Part shown: piece after piece, positions 32,897 through 44,852 of the stretch | Layout: each line of letters opens with the position of its first letter | Position numbering within the stretch: the first letter of the stretch is position 1 | DNA from: Pseudanabaena sp. | Lineage (GTDB): Bacteria; Cyanobacteriota; Cyanobacteriia; Pseudanabaenales; Pseudanabaenaceae | DNA length: 64,000 nucleotides | NCBI GenBank assembly: GCA_003249015.1 | Contig: QBLS01000004.1 | Span: forward strand, 186,001 to 250,000 | Reading direction: 5' to 3' | Notes under the pieces: model-generated | What the model saw: only the letters and a program-made list of their open reading frames with translations | The model's database searches: none | Told to the model about the DNA's origin: nothing | Position numbers and translations under genes: made by a program

Positions 32897-35116
32897 ATGT
32901 TGAATGGTATTTCGCAATTGTTGGACACCAGCGGATATATGCCTCATGGACATTGCTATCTTTGGCAAACTAATCTAGTTGGTTTACACGTTATTGCCGA
33001 TAGCTTGATATCCTTAGCTTATTTTTCTATTCCAACTATGCTGTTTTACTTTGTCAGTAAACGCGGAGATGTCGAGAAATTTAGAAGGGTTTCTTTTTTG
33101 TTTGGAGCATTCATTATTGCTTGTGGGATAACGCATACATCGGCGATTTTGACTCTTTGGTATCCTGCTTACTGGCTATCAGGAATTCTGAAAGCAATTA
33201 CGGCAATTGTTTCCATTTACACAGCCTTTGAACTGTTTTTTATCATTCCAGTGGCTTTATCGATGCCCAGTGCCGAAGAGTTACTAGAGGCAAACCAAGC
33301 TTTAGAAATAGAAATAACCGAGCGCCGAAATACAGAAATAGCTCTTCGAGAAAGTGAAAAGCGCTACCAATCTCTGGTTGTTGAATTGGAACAAAGGGTT
33401 CAGGAGCGAACCTTAGAACTTGATCTGCAAAATCAGGCTCTAGAGTCAGCACGACATGAGGCAGAATCCGCCAATCAAGCAAAAAGTGATTTCTTGGCAA
33501 TGATGAGTCACGAAATCCGAACTCCGATGAATGGCATTATTGGTATGACTAATCTGCTCCTAGATACAAAACTCAGTGACAAGCAGCGCAACTTTGTGAA
33601 CATCGTGCAGGGTAGTAGCAACAGTTTGTTAACGATTATCAATGATATCCTTGATTTCTCAAAGATCGAGTCAGGCAAACTAGAACTAGAACACTATCCA
33701 TTTAATTTGTTTGATTGTGTCAGTGACGCACTAACTTTGTTGAGTATCAAAGCTGTTGAAAAAGATTTAGAGCTAACTTATCAAATTGACCCAAGAGTTC
33801 CATCAATATTAGTCAGCGATGAGACGCGAATTAGGCAGATTTTAGTTAATCTCGTGGGAAATGCTCTCAAGTTTACGAATGAGGGGAGGATACATTTACG
33901 TATATCAGCACAGGAGATTAGCGATCGCGAAGTTGACAGTTACGAGCTTTTATTTTCCATTCGTGATTCGGGGATAGGTATTCCTGAAAGTGGTATTTCT
34001 AAATTATTTGAAGCTTTTACACAGGTTGATGCCTCTACGGCTCGCAACTATGGTGGGACTGGACTAGGGCTAGTGATCTGCAAAAGACTAGCCAAGGCTT
34101 TGGGGGGCACAATCTGGGTGGAAAGTCATGGTTCTATAGGTGGATTTCCCTCTGATGAATGGTTGACAGGTTTTCAGGCTAATCCCGATGTCACCTGTGG
34201 TTGCACATTTTATTTCACAATTAAAGCCAATTCCATATCTGAAACTGTAGTTAAAAATCCTATGGGGTTGAATCAATTAGGGAATAGAATTGAGCAGTTT
34301 CCCCATGATTTGGCAAGTCACTTTCCTCTCAATATTTTGGTTGCCGAAGATAATCTGGTCAATCAGCAATTGCTAAGATTAATTCTAGAAAATCTTGGCT
34401 ACAGTTGCGATATTGTCAGTGATGGGGTCGATGCAATTAAAGCGGTACAGAATTGTATCTACGATCTGATACTAATGGATATTCAGATGCCTGAAATGGA
34501 TGGATTAGAGGCAACTAGGCATATTCGGGAAATGGAGAAAAAATCTCAAGTAACCAGAAGTCATCCCACCAAAATTATTGCAGTAACCGCAAGCGCTATG
34601 GAGGGTAGTAGACAGAGATTTTTGCAGGAGTCTATGGATGGCTATATTTCTAAGCCAATAAGGGTTAGTGAGTTGGTGCAGGTCTTGACTAGTTCAGAGC
34701 CTGTAAGTATCGTTAAATCAGCAGAGGAACACTTAAACATTAGAGAAGAGGCAATTGATAGAGAAACTTTTGAAAGCTTTAAACGTATGGTTGGTTGTCA
34801 AAAAGATGACCACTTGATTGCAATGCTAATTGATTCTTATTTAAGGGATCTCGAAAATTTTCAAGCAAAAATATCTCATAGTATCGAATCAGGAGATTGG
34901 CAATTGCTAAACCTGTTGAGTCATTCTCTTAAATCTTCTAGCGCTTCGTTAGGAGCGATGCGGTTAGCTGATATTTGCAGAAATATAGAGAAAAGATCTC
35001 TAAGTGATTTGACGGATAAAGATTTAACCAAGATGAATATTATTAAGGATGAGTTTTTGTGTGAGTGCGATCGCGTTAAATTGACATTGACGGCTTTAGC
35101 GGGTGGATTAATCTGA
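32897..35116 (+). CDS. Hybrid histidine kinase with ethylene-receptor-type sensor domain
   Basis: 739 residues. Residues 1-125 are three membrane helices of the ethylene-binding type: [33 protein letters not shown] and [12 protein letters not shown]. Asp35, Tyr42, Cys76 and His80 correspond to the Asp, Tyr, Cys and His that hold copper and ethylene in plant ETR1 and Synechocystis Etr1. A coiled coil, HisKA (His near 204 in [13 protein letters not shown]), HATPase ([12 protein letters not shown]), a receiver (Asp near 524 in [11 protein letters not shown]) and a C-terminal HPt (His in [14 protein letters not shown]) follow. It should form an internal phosphorelay. No downstream regulator is adjacent; ligA follows. 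Confidence 0.93.
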   Translation: MLNGISQLLDTSGYMPHGHCYLWQTNLVGLHVIADSLISLAYFSIPTMLFYFVSKRGDVEKFRRVSFLFGAFIIACGITHTSAILTLWYPAYWLSGILKAITAIVSIYTAFELFFIIPVALSMPSAEELLEANQALEIEITERRNTEIALRESEKRYQSLVVELEQRVQERTLELDLQNQALESARHEAESANQAKSDFLAMMSHEIRTPMNGIIGMTNLLLDTKLSDKQRNFVNIVQGSSNSLLTIINDILDFSKIESGKLELEHYPFNLFDCVSDALTLLSIKAVEKDLELTYQIDPRVPSILVSDETRIRQILVNLVGNALKFTNEGRIHLRISAQEISDREVDSYELLFSIRDSGIGIPESGISKLFEAFTQVDASTARNYGGTGLGLVICKRLAKALGGTIWVESHGSIGGFPSDEWLTGFQANPDVTCGCTFYFTIKANSISETVVKNPMGLNQLGNRIEQFPHDLASHFPLNILVAEDNLVNQQLLRLILENLGYSCDIVSDGVDAIKAVQNCIYDLILMDIQMPEMDGLEATRHIREMEKKSQVTRSHPTKIIAVTASAMEGSRQRFLQESMDGYISKPIRVSELVQVLTSSEPVSIVKSAEEHLNIREEAIDRETFESFKRMVGCQKDDHLIAMLIDSYLRDLENFQAKISHSIESGDWQLLNLLSHSLKSSSASLGAMRLADICRNIEKRSLSDLTDKDLTKMNIIKDEFLCECDRVKLTLTALAGGLI

Positions 35117-35183
35117 TGAGGTATTAATTCACGAAAGAGTTGATACACTTTTGTTAATTAGAAACTATATTGCGCCTAATTAA

Positions 35184-37268
<2,085 letters not shown>

Positions 37269-37406
37269 ACCTGTGGCGCACGCGCAGCGTGCACCATAGG
37301 TTTTAGGGTTTTATATTTAATTGCGCCTTGTTACTCAGATGGTATAAGACCAACCTAAACAAAGAATTGGGACCCAACATAATCATAATTAAAGAAAAGC
37401 GATTGA

Positions 37407-37523
37407 TATAGCTGTACTCATTCTTGCTAGGGCATAAAACCCAGAAGACGAGTGGCGGCGAGAAGCGCCGCCACTCGCTACTTGGGTTTTGATTTTGTCC
37501 TAATACAAGTGACTAAGGCTATA
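37407..37523. repeat. Palindromic MITE-like element with TATAGCTGTA ends
   Basis: Same layout as 10538-10644: outer TATAGCTGTACTCA and, inverted, TATAGCCTTAGTCAC enclose a hairpin (37436-37490) with GAGTGGCGGCG/CGCCGCCACTC arms. Confidence 0.75.
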
Positions 37524-37557
37524 CCAAATCAACCTTGAGAAATTATTAGCAAGATTT

Positions 37558-38643
37558 ATGACAAAGCCGAAACGTATTGGTATTTTGACAAGTGGTGGTG
37601 ACTGTGGCGGACTGAACGCCGTAATTCGGGCGGTTGTGCGCCGCGCCCGTGACTATGATATTGAGATTTATGGCATTAAAGGCGCAACTCAAGGATTGAT
37701 GAATCGTCCTGTGGAAGCAGAACTACTGGACATGAAAAAAGTTTCAGGAATTTTGCGCTACGGTGGCACAATTTTGGGGACTGTAAACAAAGGCAATCCC
37801 TTTGCCTATCCACAGCCCGACGGCTCAATTCTCGATCGCTCGGAAGAAGTGATTGAGGGATACCATAAGCTGGGACTGGATGGACTGATTGGTATCGGTG
37901 GAGATGGCAGCTTAGCGATTTTGCGCCGCCTTGCTCAACAGGGGCAGATGAACCTCGTCGCTGTACCAAAGACGATTGATAACGATTTGGGCGCAACCGA
38001 GAACTCGATCGGATTTAACACAGCGGTGAGTGTGGCAGTGGAGGCTCTAGATCGCCTCACCTACACCGCCATCAGTCACAGTCGCGTGATGATTTTAGAA
38101 GTAATGGGGCGAGATGCGGGACATATCGCCGTCAGTGCTGGCATTGCTGGCGGCGCTCATGTGGTTTTGATCCCAGAGATCCCCTATGACCTTGATGAAG
38201 TATGCGATCGCTTGATGAATCGAGCCTTACGTGGATTTAATTTCAGCATAATGGTAGTCGCGGAGGCGGTAAAAACTCCCACAGGCGAGCCAGTCAAGTA
38301 TACCAATAGCCTCGGTCAGACCCTCTATGGTGGCATCGGTCAATATCTTGGCGATCAGATCAGCACACGCACAGGCATGGAAAGCCGCGTCAGCGTTTTG
38401 GGTCATGTGCAGAGAGGTAGCACGCCATCCCCCCTTGATCGCATTCTTGGTGCAGCTTTTGGAGTCGCAGCGGTGGATTTGGTTGCACAAGATAAATACG
38501 ATCGCATGGTGGCTTGGGTAAATCGGGAAGTAATCGATGTGCCAATTGCTGATGCGATCGCTCAGTACAGCGCCGTTGATATCCATGGCACTTTGGTTCG
38601 TACTGCGATCGGTTTAGGAACTTATGTGGGCGAGGTTGATTAA
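37558..38643 (+). CDS. pfkA: 6-phosphofructokinase
   Basis: 361 residues. Motifs are ILTSGGDCGGLNAVIRAVV, GIGGDGSLAILRRLA, VPKTIDNDLGATENSIGFN, EVMGRDAGHIAVSAG and LGHVQRGSTPSPLDRIL. Gly after GGD predicts ATP rather than pyrophosphate as donor, while Lys in PKTIDND marks the mixed subgroup common in cyanobacteria. It phosphorylates fructose-6-phosphate in glycolysis. Its TAA stop abuts the start of a dispersed repeat. Confidence 0.94.
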   Translation: MTKPKRIGILTSGGDCGGLNAVIRAVVRRARDYDIEIYGIKGATQGLMNRPVEAELLDMKKVSGILRYGGTILGTVNKGNPFAYPQPDGSILDRSEEVIEGYHKLGLDGLIGIGGDGSLAILRRLAQQGQMNLVAVPKTIDNDLGATENSIGFNTAVSVAVEALDRLTYTAISHSRVMILEVMGRDAGHIAVSAGIAGGAHVVLIPEIPYDLDEVCDRLMNRALRGFNFSIMVVAEAVKTPTGEPVKYTNSLGQTLYGGIGQYLGDQISTRTGMESRVSVLGHVQRGSTPSPLDRILGAAFGVAAVDLVAQDKYDRMVAWVNREVIDVPIADAIAQYSAVDIHGTLVRTAIGLGTYVGEVD

Positions 38644-38763
38644 GTTTAAATATTTAGGAGAGGCTTCGACGCTTCGACAAGCTCAATGCATCGCTTCGCT
38701 CAGACAGAAGTATACATTGGCTGAGCGAAGTCGAAGCCCTAACTCTTATTTGAAACAGCTATA
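38644..38763. repeat. Full copy of the ~125-bp dispersed repeat
   Basis: Begins AAGTTTAAATATTTAGGAG at the pfkA stop and ends TTATTTGAAACAGCTATA. The centre has two facing inverted segments (CTTCGACGCTTCGACAAGC; TGGCTGAGCGAAGTCGAAGC). Confidence 0.75.
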
Positions 38764-38772
38764 GCAAAAATC

Positions 38773-38827
38773 AAAACCCTAGAAGCGAGTGGCGGCGCTC
38801 CGCGCCGCCACTCACCTTCTGGTTTTA
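38773..38827. repeat. Hairpin element, GTGGCGGCGC core
   Basis: Arms TCAAAACCCTAGAAGCGAGT and a slightly diverged complement around GGCGCTCCGCGCC. It directly precedes another palindrome. Confidence 0.8.
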
Positions 38828-38873
38828 TCAAAAATTCAAAAACGTTGTGAAGCAATGTTTTTGAATTTTTGAT
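38827..38873. repeat. Palindrome overlapping the acyltransferase 3' end
   Basis: 21-base arms ATCAAAAATTCAAAAACGTT / complement with one mismatch, five-base loop. The stop codon and last ten codons of the acyltransferase lie inside. Confidence 0.85.
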
Positions 38874-39915
38874 TGACCTGCCATGAGATCACTCCGCCTA
38901 GCCAAGAAAGGCAAATTGCCAAGGGTAAAAATATCAGATCTCCCAATTCCTCCAAAGGATCCAAAACTCTTAAAATCCATACATGAACCAGATAGGTCGT
39001 AAAACTAGCTTGGGCAAATGTTTGGATATAGGGTTGAGCCTTCCGCCATAAAAACTGGATGGATTGGGGAAAATCTTGTTCCTGCCAAGTTTGCCAAGAA
39101 ATTGACCACAGGAGAAACATCAAAGACATGACAAATACTGATGGTCTGGTGTAATGTCCGACCGCTTCCGCAGCGTTTTTAGATACCGCCGCATAGTAAA
39201 ATTCGCTAAGTTCTATGGTCGCCGCGATCGCAAATAGATATCCCCACCATCGCGAATCCCATCTATTGACCAGCTTTTCTATCCAGTGATTATCTTTAGC
39301 TAACCACACCCCAATTACAAAATAGGGCAACCAATAGATTAAGTGATTGCCGTCAGGGAGCATAATCTGCATATTGGGAAATAGACCTAACGTTCTAGTT
39401 AGCCACGCCCAACTAAAAAGCGTAAAAGTGGAACCAATCAAGAAATAGAGGTTATGTGGCGTAAAAACTATATGACGAACTAATGGATAGAAAACATAGC
39501 ATTGAAAAATAATCCCCAAAAAATAGAGGTGATAGTCAGCCATCCCAGTAATTAAGGCTTGCCAAATTTGAAAGATACATTCGTTCCAACTTGATTGATT
39601 AATTTTAGGCTGACCGACCAGATTTAACAGGCTAAATAGAAGGTAAGGTGGCAAAATTCGTCCTAGGCGGCGCTGAAAAAATGTAATTAAATTAAATGGA
39701 CGTTTTTGTTCAGTTTTAACTAGGGCAAAGCCAGAAAGCATTACAAAAACTGGTACTGTAAAGCGTCCAATCTGGTTGAACGCTGTGTTAATAAAAATTG
39801 TCGGGCTGAGGTTAACGGTATCATTCACGCCAAACCACCAGTGATGGGAAGCATGGATGGCGATTACGATGGTTGTGGCGATCGCCCTCAATAGATCAGA
39901 AAGTTCCCAAGTCAT
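38836..39915 (-). CDS. Membrane acyltransferase, acyltransferase-3 family
   Basis: 359 residues, about ten membrane segments. The family's first-helix motif is IATTIVIAIHASHHWWFG, with the conserved His, followed by FTVPVFVMLSGFALVK and FFQRRLGRILPPYLLFS with the Arg pair. Members such as OafA and the succinoglycan acyltransferases move acetyl or succinyl groups onto surface sugars across the membrane. The ATG follows the DUF309 stop directly, so translation is probably coupled. The C-terminal residues fall in a palindrome and may not be conserved. Confidence 0.85.
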   Translation of the reverse strand: MTWELSDLLRAIATTIVIAIHASHHWWFGVNDTVNLSPTIFINTAFNQIGRFTVPVFVMLSGFALVKTEQKRPFNLITFFQRRLGRILPPYLLFSLLNLVGQPKINQSSWNECIFQIWQALITGMADYHLYFLGIIFQCYVFYPLVRHIVFTPHNLYFLIGSTFTLFSWAWLTRTLGLFPNMQIMLPDGNHLIYWLPYFVIGVWLAKDNHWIEKLVNRWDSRWWGYLFAIAATIELSEFYYAAVSKNAAEAVGHYTRPSVFVMSLMFLLWSISWQTWQEQDFPQSIQFLWRKAQPYIQTFAQASFTTYLVHVWILRVLDPLEELGDLIFLPLAICLSWLGGVISWQVNQKFKNIASQRF

Positions 39916-40308
39916 TTAGATTGATTGTCCAAAAATTCTATTTATTTTGGGAACCTTTAAGTCCCCATTCTCTAGGCTTTTTAAAATCCTAGGCAAGCCA
40001 TCTTCCCCCCCTACTTGTACAGATTTAAGAATATGCAGACTATCTTCTAGCAGGGATTCTACATCTACCGTCTGGTAATCGGGAAGATATTTGGGTAAGC
40101 GACTTGTACCCTCACCCAATAAAATCGTTGCTCCATGCCAATTTTGATTATTTAAGTGATAGAGTCCCACCGCTATTTGGATAATTCCTTGATAAAAAGC
40201 GCGATCGCTTTGCCAAGCGTTATGCCAAATCTCCTCAAAAACATCATGGCAGGCATAATAGTTGCCGCTATTAAATAGCGCGATCGCCTCTTCAAACGGC
40301 TCAATCAT
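39916..40308 (-). CDS. DUF309 protein
   Basis: 130 residues, the family length. The signature ALFNSGNYYACHDVFEEIWH (HxxxExxW) and GIIQIAVGLYHLNNQNWHGA are clear. The conserved His and Glu could bind a metal. The function is unknown in the family. The stop codon abuts the ATG of the acyltransferase gene. Confidence 0.9.
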   Translation of the reverse strand: MIEPFEEAIALFNSGNYYACHDVFEEIWHNAWQSDRAFYQGIIQIAVGLYHLNNQNWHGATILLGEGTSRLPKYLPDYQTVDVESLLEDSLHILKSVQVGGEDGLPRILKSLENGDLKVPKINRIFGQSI

Positions 40309-40350
40309 TAGTTAATCCTTTTCAATTGCCACTCTTGGTTAAGACAGAGA

Positions 40351-40381
40351 AACCCTCGAATGTATAGCTTTCGAGGGTTTG
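40351..40381. terminator. Hairpin upstream of DUF309, downstream of nothing on plus strand
   Basis: AAACCCTCGAA...TTCGAGGGTTT. Its role is uncertain; it may belong to the hairpin families. Confidence 0.4.
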
Positions 40382-40399
40382 CTGATTTTCTAACTTAGC

Positions 40400-40464
40400 A
40401 CAAAAAAGCCAAGAAGGTTGTTCCGCCCACTATGCGGGCGAAACAACCTTCTTGGCTTTTTTGT
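40400..40464. repeat. 65-bp palindrome in the divergent DUF309-znuA gap
   Basis: ACAAAAAAGCCAAGAAGGTT and its complement around TGTTCCGCCCACTATGCGGGCGAAACA. A CCGCCCGC-TAGCGGGCGG core of this type recurs at 52110 and 61413. Confidence 0.8.
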
Positions 40465-40477
40465 ATTAAAAAGACTA

Positions 40478-40492
40478 TGATAACGATTATCA
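40478..40492 (+). promoter_or_regulatory. Zur/Fur-type operator
   Basis: TGATAACGATTATCA is a near-perfect 15-base palindrome of the form bound by cyanobacterial Zur. It lies 22 bases before the znuA ATG, so zinc should repress the gene. Confidence 0.65.
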
Positions 40493-40514
40493 TTCTTTGT
40501 TCAAAGTGTTAAGT

Positions 40515-41627
40515 ATGCTTCTTGAAAAACTTGCAAAATCAGTGTTAGCTCTAGACCTGTCAAAACATAGAGGACTGAGTAGGTTCTCAGTCGCAACTTT
40601 AGCGGCGATCGCAACTAGCCTTGGAGCCTGTTCTGTCACCTCAGACACTAACTCACCTGTCAGTTCTACTGCCCAAACTCCCACCTCTTCGCCTGTCGCC
40701 AAGACAGAAAATCTCCCCCTAGTCGTAGCGACCAACTCGGTAGCCTGTGGACTCGCTGAACAGATTGCGGGTAATACGATTAATCTCAAATGTCTGATTG
40801 CGGCAGGTACAGATCCCCATATATATCAGCCCAATCCTGACGATCGCAAAGCGATCGATTCCGCGCAGCTAATTCTCTATGGTGGTTATGACTTTGAGCC
40901 AAGCTTGATCAAATTGATTCAAGCAAGTTCTAACCCAGCACCAAAAATTGCAATCAATGAAGTAGCTGTCCCTAATCCGATTATGACTGCCGATGGACAT
41001 TCCCATAGCCACGAAGGTGATCATGATCATGATAAAGACGAGAAGAAGTCCGAAGGTGAAACGAAGGCGGCTGATCCCCATGTGTGGAACGATGCGGAAA
41101 ATGGTATCAAGATTACGCAATCGATCAGCAAAAGTCTAAGTGAATTGCGTCCCGACCAAGCGGCAATGTACAGCACCAATACTGCCAAATTGGTCGATGA
41201 ACTGACTCAAATTGATGCGTGGATTAAGACTCAAATTGCCACAATTCCTGAAGGTTCACGGAAGCTGATTACCACCCATGATGCTCTTGGTTACTATGCT
41301 CAAGCCTATGGAATCACTATCGAAGGCGCTTTAAATGGACTAAGTACCGATGAGCAACCCACACCCACTAGAGTCAAAGAACTGGTCGATGTCATTAAAT
41401 CCAGTCAAGTTCCTACTATTTTTGCAGAAGTATCGATCAATCCCAAATTGATTAACACTGTAGCTAAGGAAGCGAATGTCAAAGTGTCAGAACGGGAACT
41501 CTATGCAGATGGATTGGGCGCTCAGGGGAGTGAAGCTGCCACCTATGCAGGAATGCTGATAGCGAACACCCGTACAATTGTGGAGGGATTGGGAGGTAAA
41601 TTCACCCCTTTTCAACCTAAAAATTAA
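40515..41627 (+). CDS. znuA: Zinc ABC transporter substrate-binding lipoprotein ZnuA
   Basis: 370 residues from ATG 40515; the frame opens at a TTG at 40497 that overlaps the operator side. A hydrophobic N-terminus ending SLGACS is a lipobox. The first metal His is in AAGTDPHIYQPNPDD. A His-rich loop (GHSHSHEGDHDHDKDE) around residues 160-180 marks zinc rather than manganese. Further ligands are in ADPHVWND and ITTHDALGYYAQAYG. It captures zinc in the periplasm. The znuB and znuC partners are not in the window. Confidence 0.93.
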   Translation: MLLEKLAKSVLALDLSKHRGLSRFSVATLAAIATSLGACSVTSDTNSPVSSTAQTPTSSPVAKTENLPLVVATNSVACGLAEQIAGNTINLKCLIAAGTDPHIYQPNPDDRKAIDSAQLILYGGYDFEPSLIKLIQASSNPAPKIAINEVAVPNPIMTADGHSHSHEGDHDHDKDEKKSEGETKAADPHVWNDAENGIKITQSISKSLSELRPDQAAMYSTNTAKLVDELTQIDAWIKTQIATIPEGSRKLITTHDALGYYAQAYGITIEGALNGLSTDEQPTPTRVKELVDVIKSSQVPTIFAEVSINPKLINTVAKEANVKVSERELYADGLGAQGSEAATYAGMLIANTRTIVEGLGGKFTPFQPKN

Positions 41628-41628
41628 T

Positions 41629-41672
41629 CCAAAAGATGAGTGGCGGCGCGAAGCGCCGCCACTCATCTTTTG
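41629..41672. repeat. Hairpin element after znuA, probably terminator
   Basis: CCAAAAGATGAGTGGCGGCG and its complement; nearly the same arms as the 12756-12800 hairpin. It lies between convergent genes. Confidence 0.8.
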
Positions 41673-41686
41673 GGTGATAGCTATAT

Positions 41687-43960
41687 TTAAGCTTCAATAA
41701 TCACGCGGACATTGCCGCGCTTTTTATTGACTCGACAGGCTGTCGTATCTCCCGATCGCTCAAATTCTAGATCTAATAGGGTTTGTCCAATCCGTAAGTT
41801 TTGAATCGATAGACGATTAATGGAAGTAAGTAAACAAGGATCGATGATCCGAAGCTGATTGGTGGTTGCATCAGGTACAAAGTTTGCCATCACCGAAATC
41901 AATTGAAAAATACTTCCCGTTGCCCAAGCTTGGGGTGAACAGGCGACAGGATACTGCACGGGGAATTTAAAACCATCATGTTCATAGCCACACAATAGCT
42001 CTGGAGGTCTTTGATAGGGCTGAGCGATTGTCATGTCGATTAATCCTTGAGCAATTCTCAAGGACTGTTTGACCAAACTATGCGATCGCATCCCGACCGC
42101 AATCAAACTATTATCGTGGGGCCAGACCGAACCAATGTGGTAGCCCATTGGATTGTAAGCAGGACTGAGACTGCTCAGAGTGCGAATCCCCCAACCATTA
42201 AACATATCAGGAGCATTTAAACGGGAGGCTACACTTAAAGCTTTTTCATAATCGCAAATACCTAAGTTCAAGCAGTGCCCAGCATTGGAAGTGATGCTAT
42301 CCACAGGTTTGCCTGCGCCATCTAGGGCTAGGGCGTAATAGCCTTGGTCAGGCATCCAAAAATCATGGTTGAACCGCACTTTTAAATCCTGTGCTTGCGA
42401 TCGCCAAAGTTCAGCGAGATCATGTAGCTGTCTTTTGGTAGCTAGTTCACTCATGCGGATTTTGGCAGCATAGACATATCCCTGTACTTCACACAAAGCG
42501 ATCGCGCCCTCGGCGATCTCTCCCTTACTATTGACAATACAGTTGTCGGAATCTTTCCAGCCCTGATTAAGCAAACCTTTTGATGAAGATCGATAGTAGT
42601 GAAGATATCCCGTTTCTTGACAGTTGCGATCAATCCATGCCATCGCAGAGAGCGCATTTGGCCATAAATGATCTAATGTTGGCTGGTCAGCCGTCCATGC
42701 ATAATATTCAGCATAGAGCATTAACCAAAGAGGGGTGGCATCGACCGTGCCATAGTAAGGAGTATGGGGAATTTCACGACAACGCGCCATCTCTCCGAGC
42801 CTGATTTCATGGAGAATTTTCCCCTTTTGTTCTTCTTGCCATTCATTATCTGCTTTGCCTTGAAAGTGAGCCAAAATAGAGAGAGTGTCGCGGGCAATCA
42901 TCGGATCTAAAACCAAGGTTTGGGATGCAGCAATGATCGAATCTCTCCCAAACAAAGTGGAAAACCAAGGAACTCCCGCTGATAGAAAATTATGCTTTTC
43001 CGAAGTCTGTCTTAGTAAATAAATATCCTGTACAGCCCGATCAATTACTTGATTTAGGGATTTATTATCAGTTTGAATTTTTGTGATTTGCTCTGTCCAG
43101 AGTTTCTCTTCCAATAGCTCTTCGGTCTTTGCTTGAGCAAAATTTTCGGGGACACTAACAATCGATGTAGAACAATTGTCAGTAAATAAGTGAATTCGAT
43201 ATTCGATATTTACCGATTCGTGGGCTTCCAAATCCAATTGCCAGATGGCTGTATAACCTTGAATCTCTTGGGGCTGAAATGAGTCAAATTGAATTCGCGA
43301 TTCCATCAAAGAACCATCTAAACCCTCATAGGCAAGCACAATTTCCTTAAGTGCGATTTCCAAGGTTTTTTGATCTTGATTTGGCAAATAGCTGAGATAG
43401 TTACCTCTCTTTTCTCGCCTAGTTCCTCTGACTTCAAATATATCAAGAAAATCAGCATCTAAACTCAAACTTAGGGTAAAGCTGACTGGATGGGTATTGT
43501 AGTTAGTTACTTGGATACGCTCAAAAAAACCACCCTTAATCACAATTTCCCGATGAATATCAATGGTTTCGGCTTTAATCTGACCACCCTTTCCATTCTC
43601 AATTTCGGGATTTGCACTTAAGACGGTCATTGCAAAGCCTTTACGAGCTGTGCTGCTGAAGGATACGGGTGATCGACCATTAATTTGCAATTCTAGACGG
43701 CTGAGAAATCTGGTGTCACGACAGAACAAGCCCATACTGTCTTCGATACCACCAAGGCGACAGCTTAGATCCGAGATATTGCCTAATGTATCTGTAATTA
43801 GAAATAAATCGTCATCCTTTAAAGTCAAGGTGGCAATTGGATGCTCCCCAATGACACAACTCCAAGGAGAAATTAGATTTTTATCAATTGGAATATATCT
43901 TCTACCGCCAATTTCAATAGTGGTGGGTTCAATTATGGCTGGTGAAGTTAGGTCGGGCAT
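41687..43960 (-). CDS. Amylo-alpha-1,6-glucosidase-like (glycogen debranching) protein
   Basis: 757 residues. An N-terminal GDE_N-type beta domain (DLFLITDTLGNISDLS, GLFCRDTRFLSRLELQINGR) is joined to an (alpha/alpha)6 glucosidase domain (GVPWFSTLFGRDSIIAA, HEIRLGEMARCREIPHTPYY, TPLWLMLYAEYYAW, GWKDSDNCIVN, GSVWPHDNSLIAVGM). This architecture is frequent in cyanobacteria and is annotated as debranching enzyme. The true substrate, glycogen branch or other glucoside, is not proven. It is monocistronic. Confidence 0.85.
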   Translation of the reverse strand: MPDLTSPAIIEPTTIEIGGRRYIPIDKNLISPWSCVIGEHPIATLTLKDDDLFLITDTLGNISDLSCRLGGIEDSMGLFCRDTRFLSRLELQINGRSPVSFSSTARKGFAMTVLSANPEIENGKGGQIKAETIDIHREIVIKGGFFERIQVTNYNTHPVSFTLSLSLDADFLDIFEVRGTRREKRGNYLSYLPNQDQKTLEIALKEIVLAYEGLDGSLMESRIQFDSFQPQEIQGYTAIWQLDLEAHESVNIEYRIHLFTDNCSTSIVSVPENFAQAKTEELLEEKLWTEQITKIQTDNKSLNQVIDRAVQDIYLLRQTSEKHNFLSAGVPWFSTLFGRDSIIAASQTLVLDPMIARDTLSILAHFQGKADNEWQEEQKGKILHEIRLGEMARCREIPHTPYYGTVDATPLWLMLYAEYYAWTADQPTLDHLWPNALSAMAWIDRNCQETGYLHYYRSSSKGLLNQGWKDSDNCIVNSKGEIAEGAIALCEVQGYVYAAKIRMSELATKRQLHDLAELWRSQAQDLKVRFNHDFWMPDQGYYALALDGAGKPVDSITSNAGHCLNLGICDYEKALSVASRLNAPDMFNGWGIRTLSSLSPAYNPMGYHIGSVWPHDNSLIAVGMRSHSLVKQSLRIAQGLIDMTIAQPYQRPPELLCGYEHDGFKFPVQYPVACSPQAWATGSIFQLISVMANFVPDATTNQLRIIDPCLLTSINRLSIQNLRIGQTLLDLEFERSGDTTACRVNKKRGNVRVIIEA

Positions 43961-44003
43961 TATGTTGTTAATGTTATTGATTAATTAGAGATGCTGACAA
44001 CGA

Positions 44004-44609
44004 CTATCGCAAGGATAGCGATCGCGAAATGATAGGCAAGCAATACAAAGATTTGTTAATACAGTAAAAAGTAGAAGTTTTTTGATCGTAATAATTGATC
44101 GCATCGGGATTAATGGGAGCAATATATTTCAAGTTAGCTCTCACATAGCATTCTCCCAAATCACTAAATTTTAGAGGGCGGACAGGATATGCTAGCTCTT
44201 CCTGTGTACCGATAACCCGTAACCAAGGGGAACCACTACTATCTAGAACGATCGCATCATCGGCGGTGGTATGAGGATTGGGGACGCGACCATTGGCGGT
44301 TTGATTAAAAACTGCTGTAAGAATCGCCCCTCTGGGAATGCGCGATCTGATCTCTCCATTGGGGGTGTAGCGACAATTTAGAGTGCCACCATTCACTTCT
44401 GATTGTACAAACTGAATAACTAGCCATTTTTTAACGGCATAGTAACCACGATTTCCCTGTACAAATATGCTGTTAAAGTCTCCATTAGGATTAGGTTTTG
44501 GTACATCAGCAGATTGCGCGATCGCTTTATCTTCAAAAACTAGTAAAGATAAAATAATCGCCGCATATGAAATTAACAATTTATGGATACTTTTCTTTTT
44601 TTCATTCAT
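44004..44609 (-). CDS. Secreted protein with SH3-like region
   Basis: 201 residues. A signal peptide (KLLISYAAIILSLLVFEDKAIAQS) is followed by a region resembling bacterial SH3 domains (LNCRYTPNGEIRSRIPRGAI, SSGSPWLRVIG) and a C-terminal part with four Cys (GECYVRANLKYIAPIN, FYCINKSLYC). It should be periplasmic or extracellular. Its role is unknown; it stands alone downstream of nothing obvious. Confidence 0.7.
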   Translation of the reverse strand: MNEKKKSIHKLLISYAAIILSLLVFEDKAIAQSADVPKPNPNGDFNSIFVQGNRGYYAVKKWLVIQFVQSEVNGGTLNCRYTPNGEIRSRIPRGAILTAVFNQTANGRVPNPHTTADDAIVLDSSGSPWLRVIGTQEELAYPVRPLKFSDLGECYVRANLKYIAPINPDAINYYDQKTSTFYCINKSLYCLPIISRSLSLR

Positions 44610-44852
44610 AGACAGTGGATATAGTTCCTATAAAACCAATAATAGTGGCAATTAAAGCAGAAGTTAGAAGTTGATATTTCTTCTTTACAAAGGACACACA
44701 GGAAAACCAATAAAAGGGATCGGCTGGTATGCCAATCTCAGAAATTTGTAGAAATAGCAATCCCTCCCCAAGCTATCACTTCTAAACTCCTCATATCAGG
44801 AATGATCCCTTTGATAGTGAAGTAAGTTAATTATTACAGCGCTTTGTAATTA

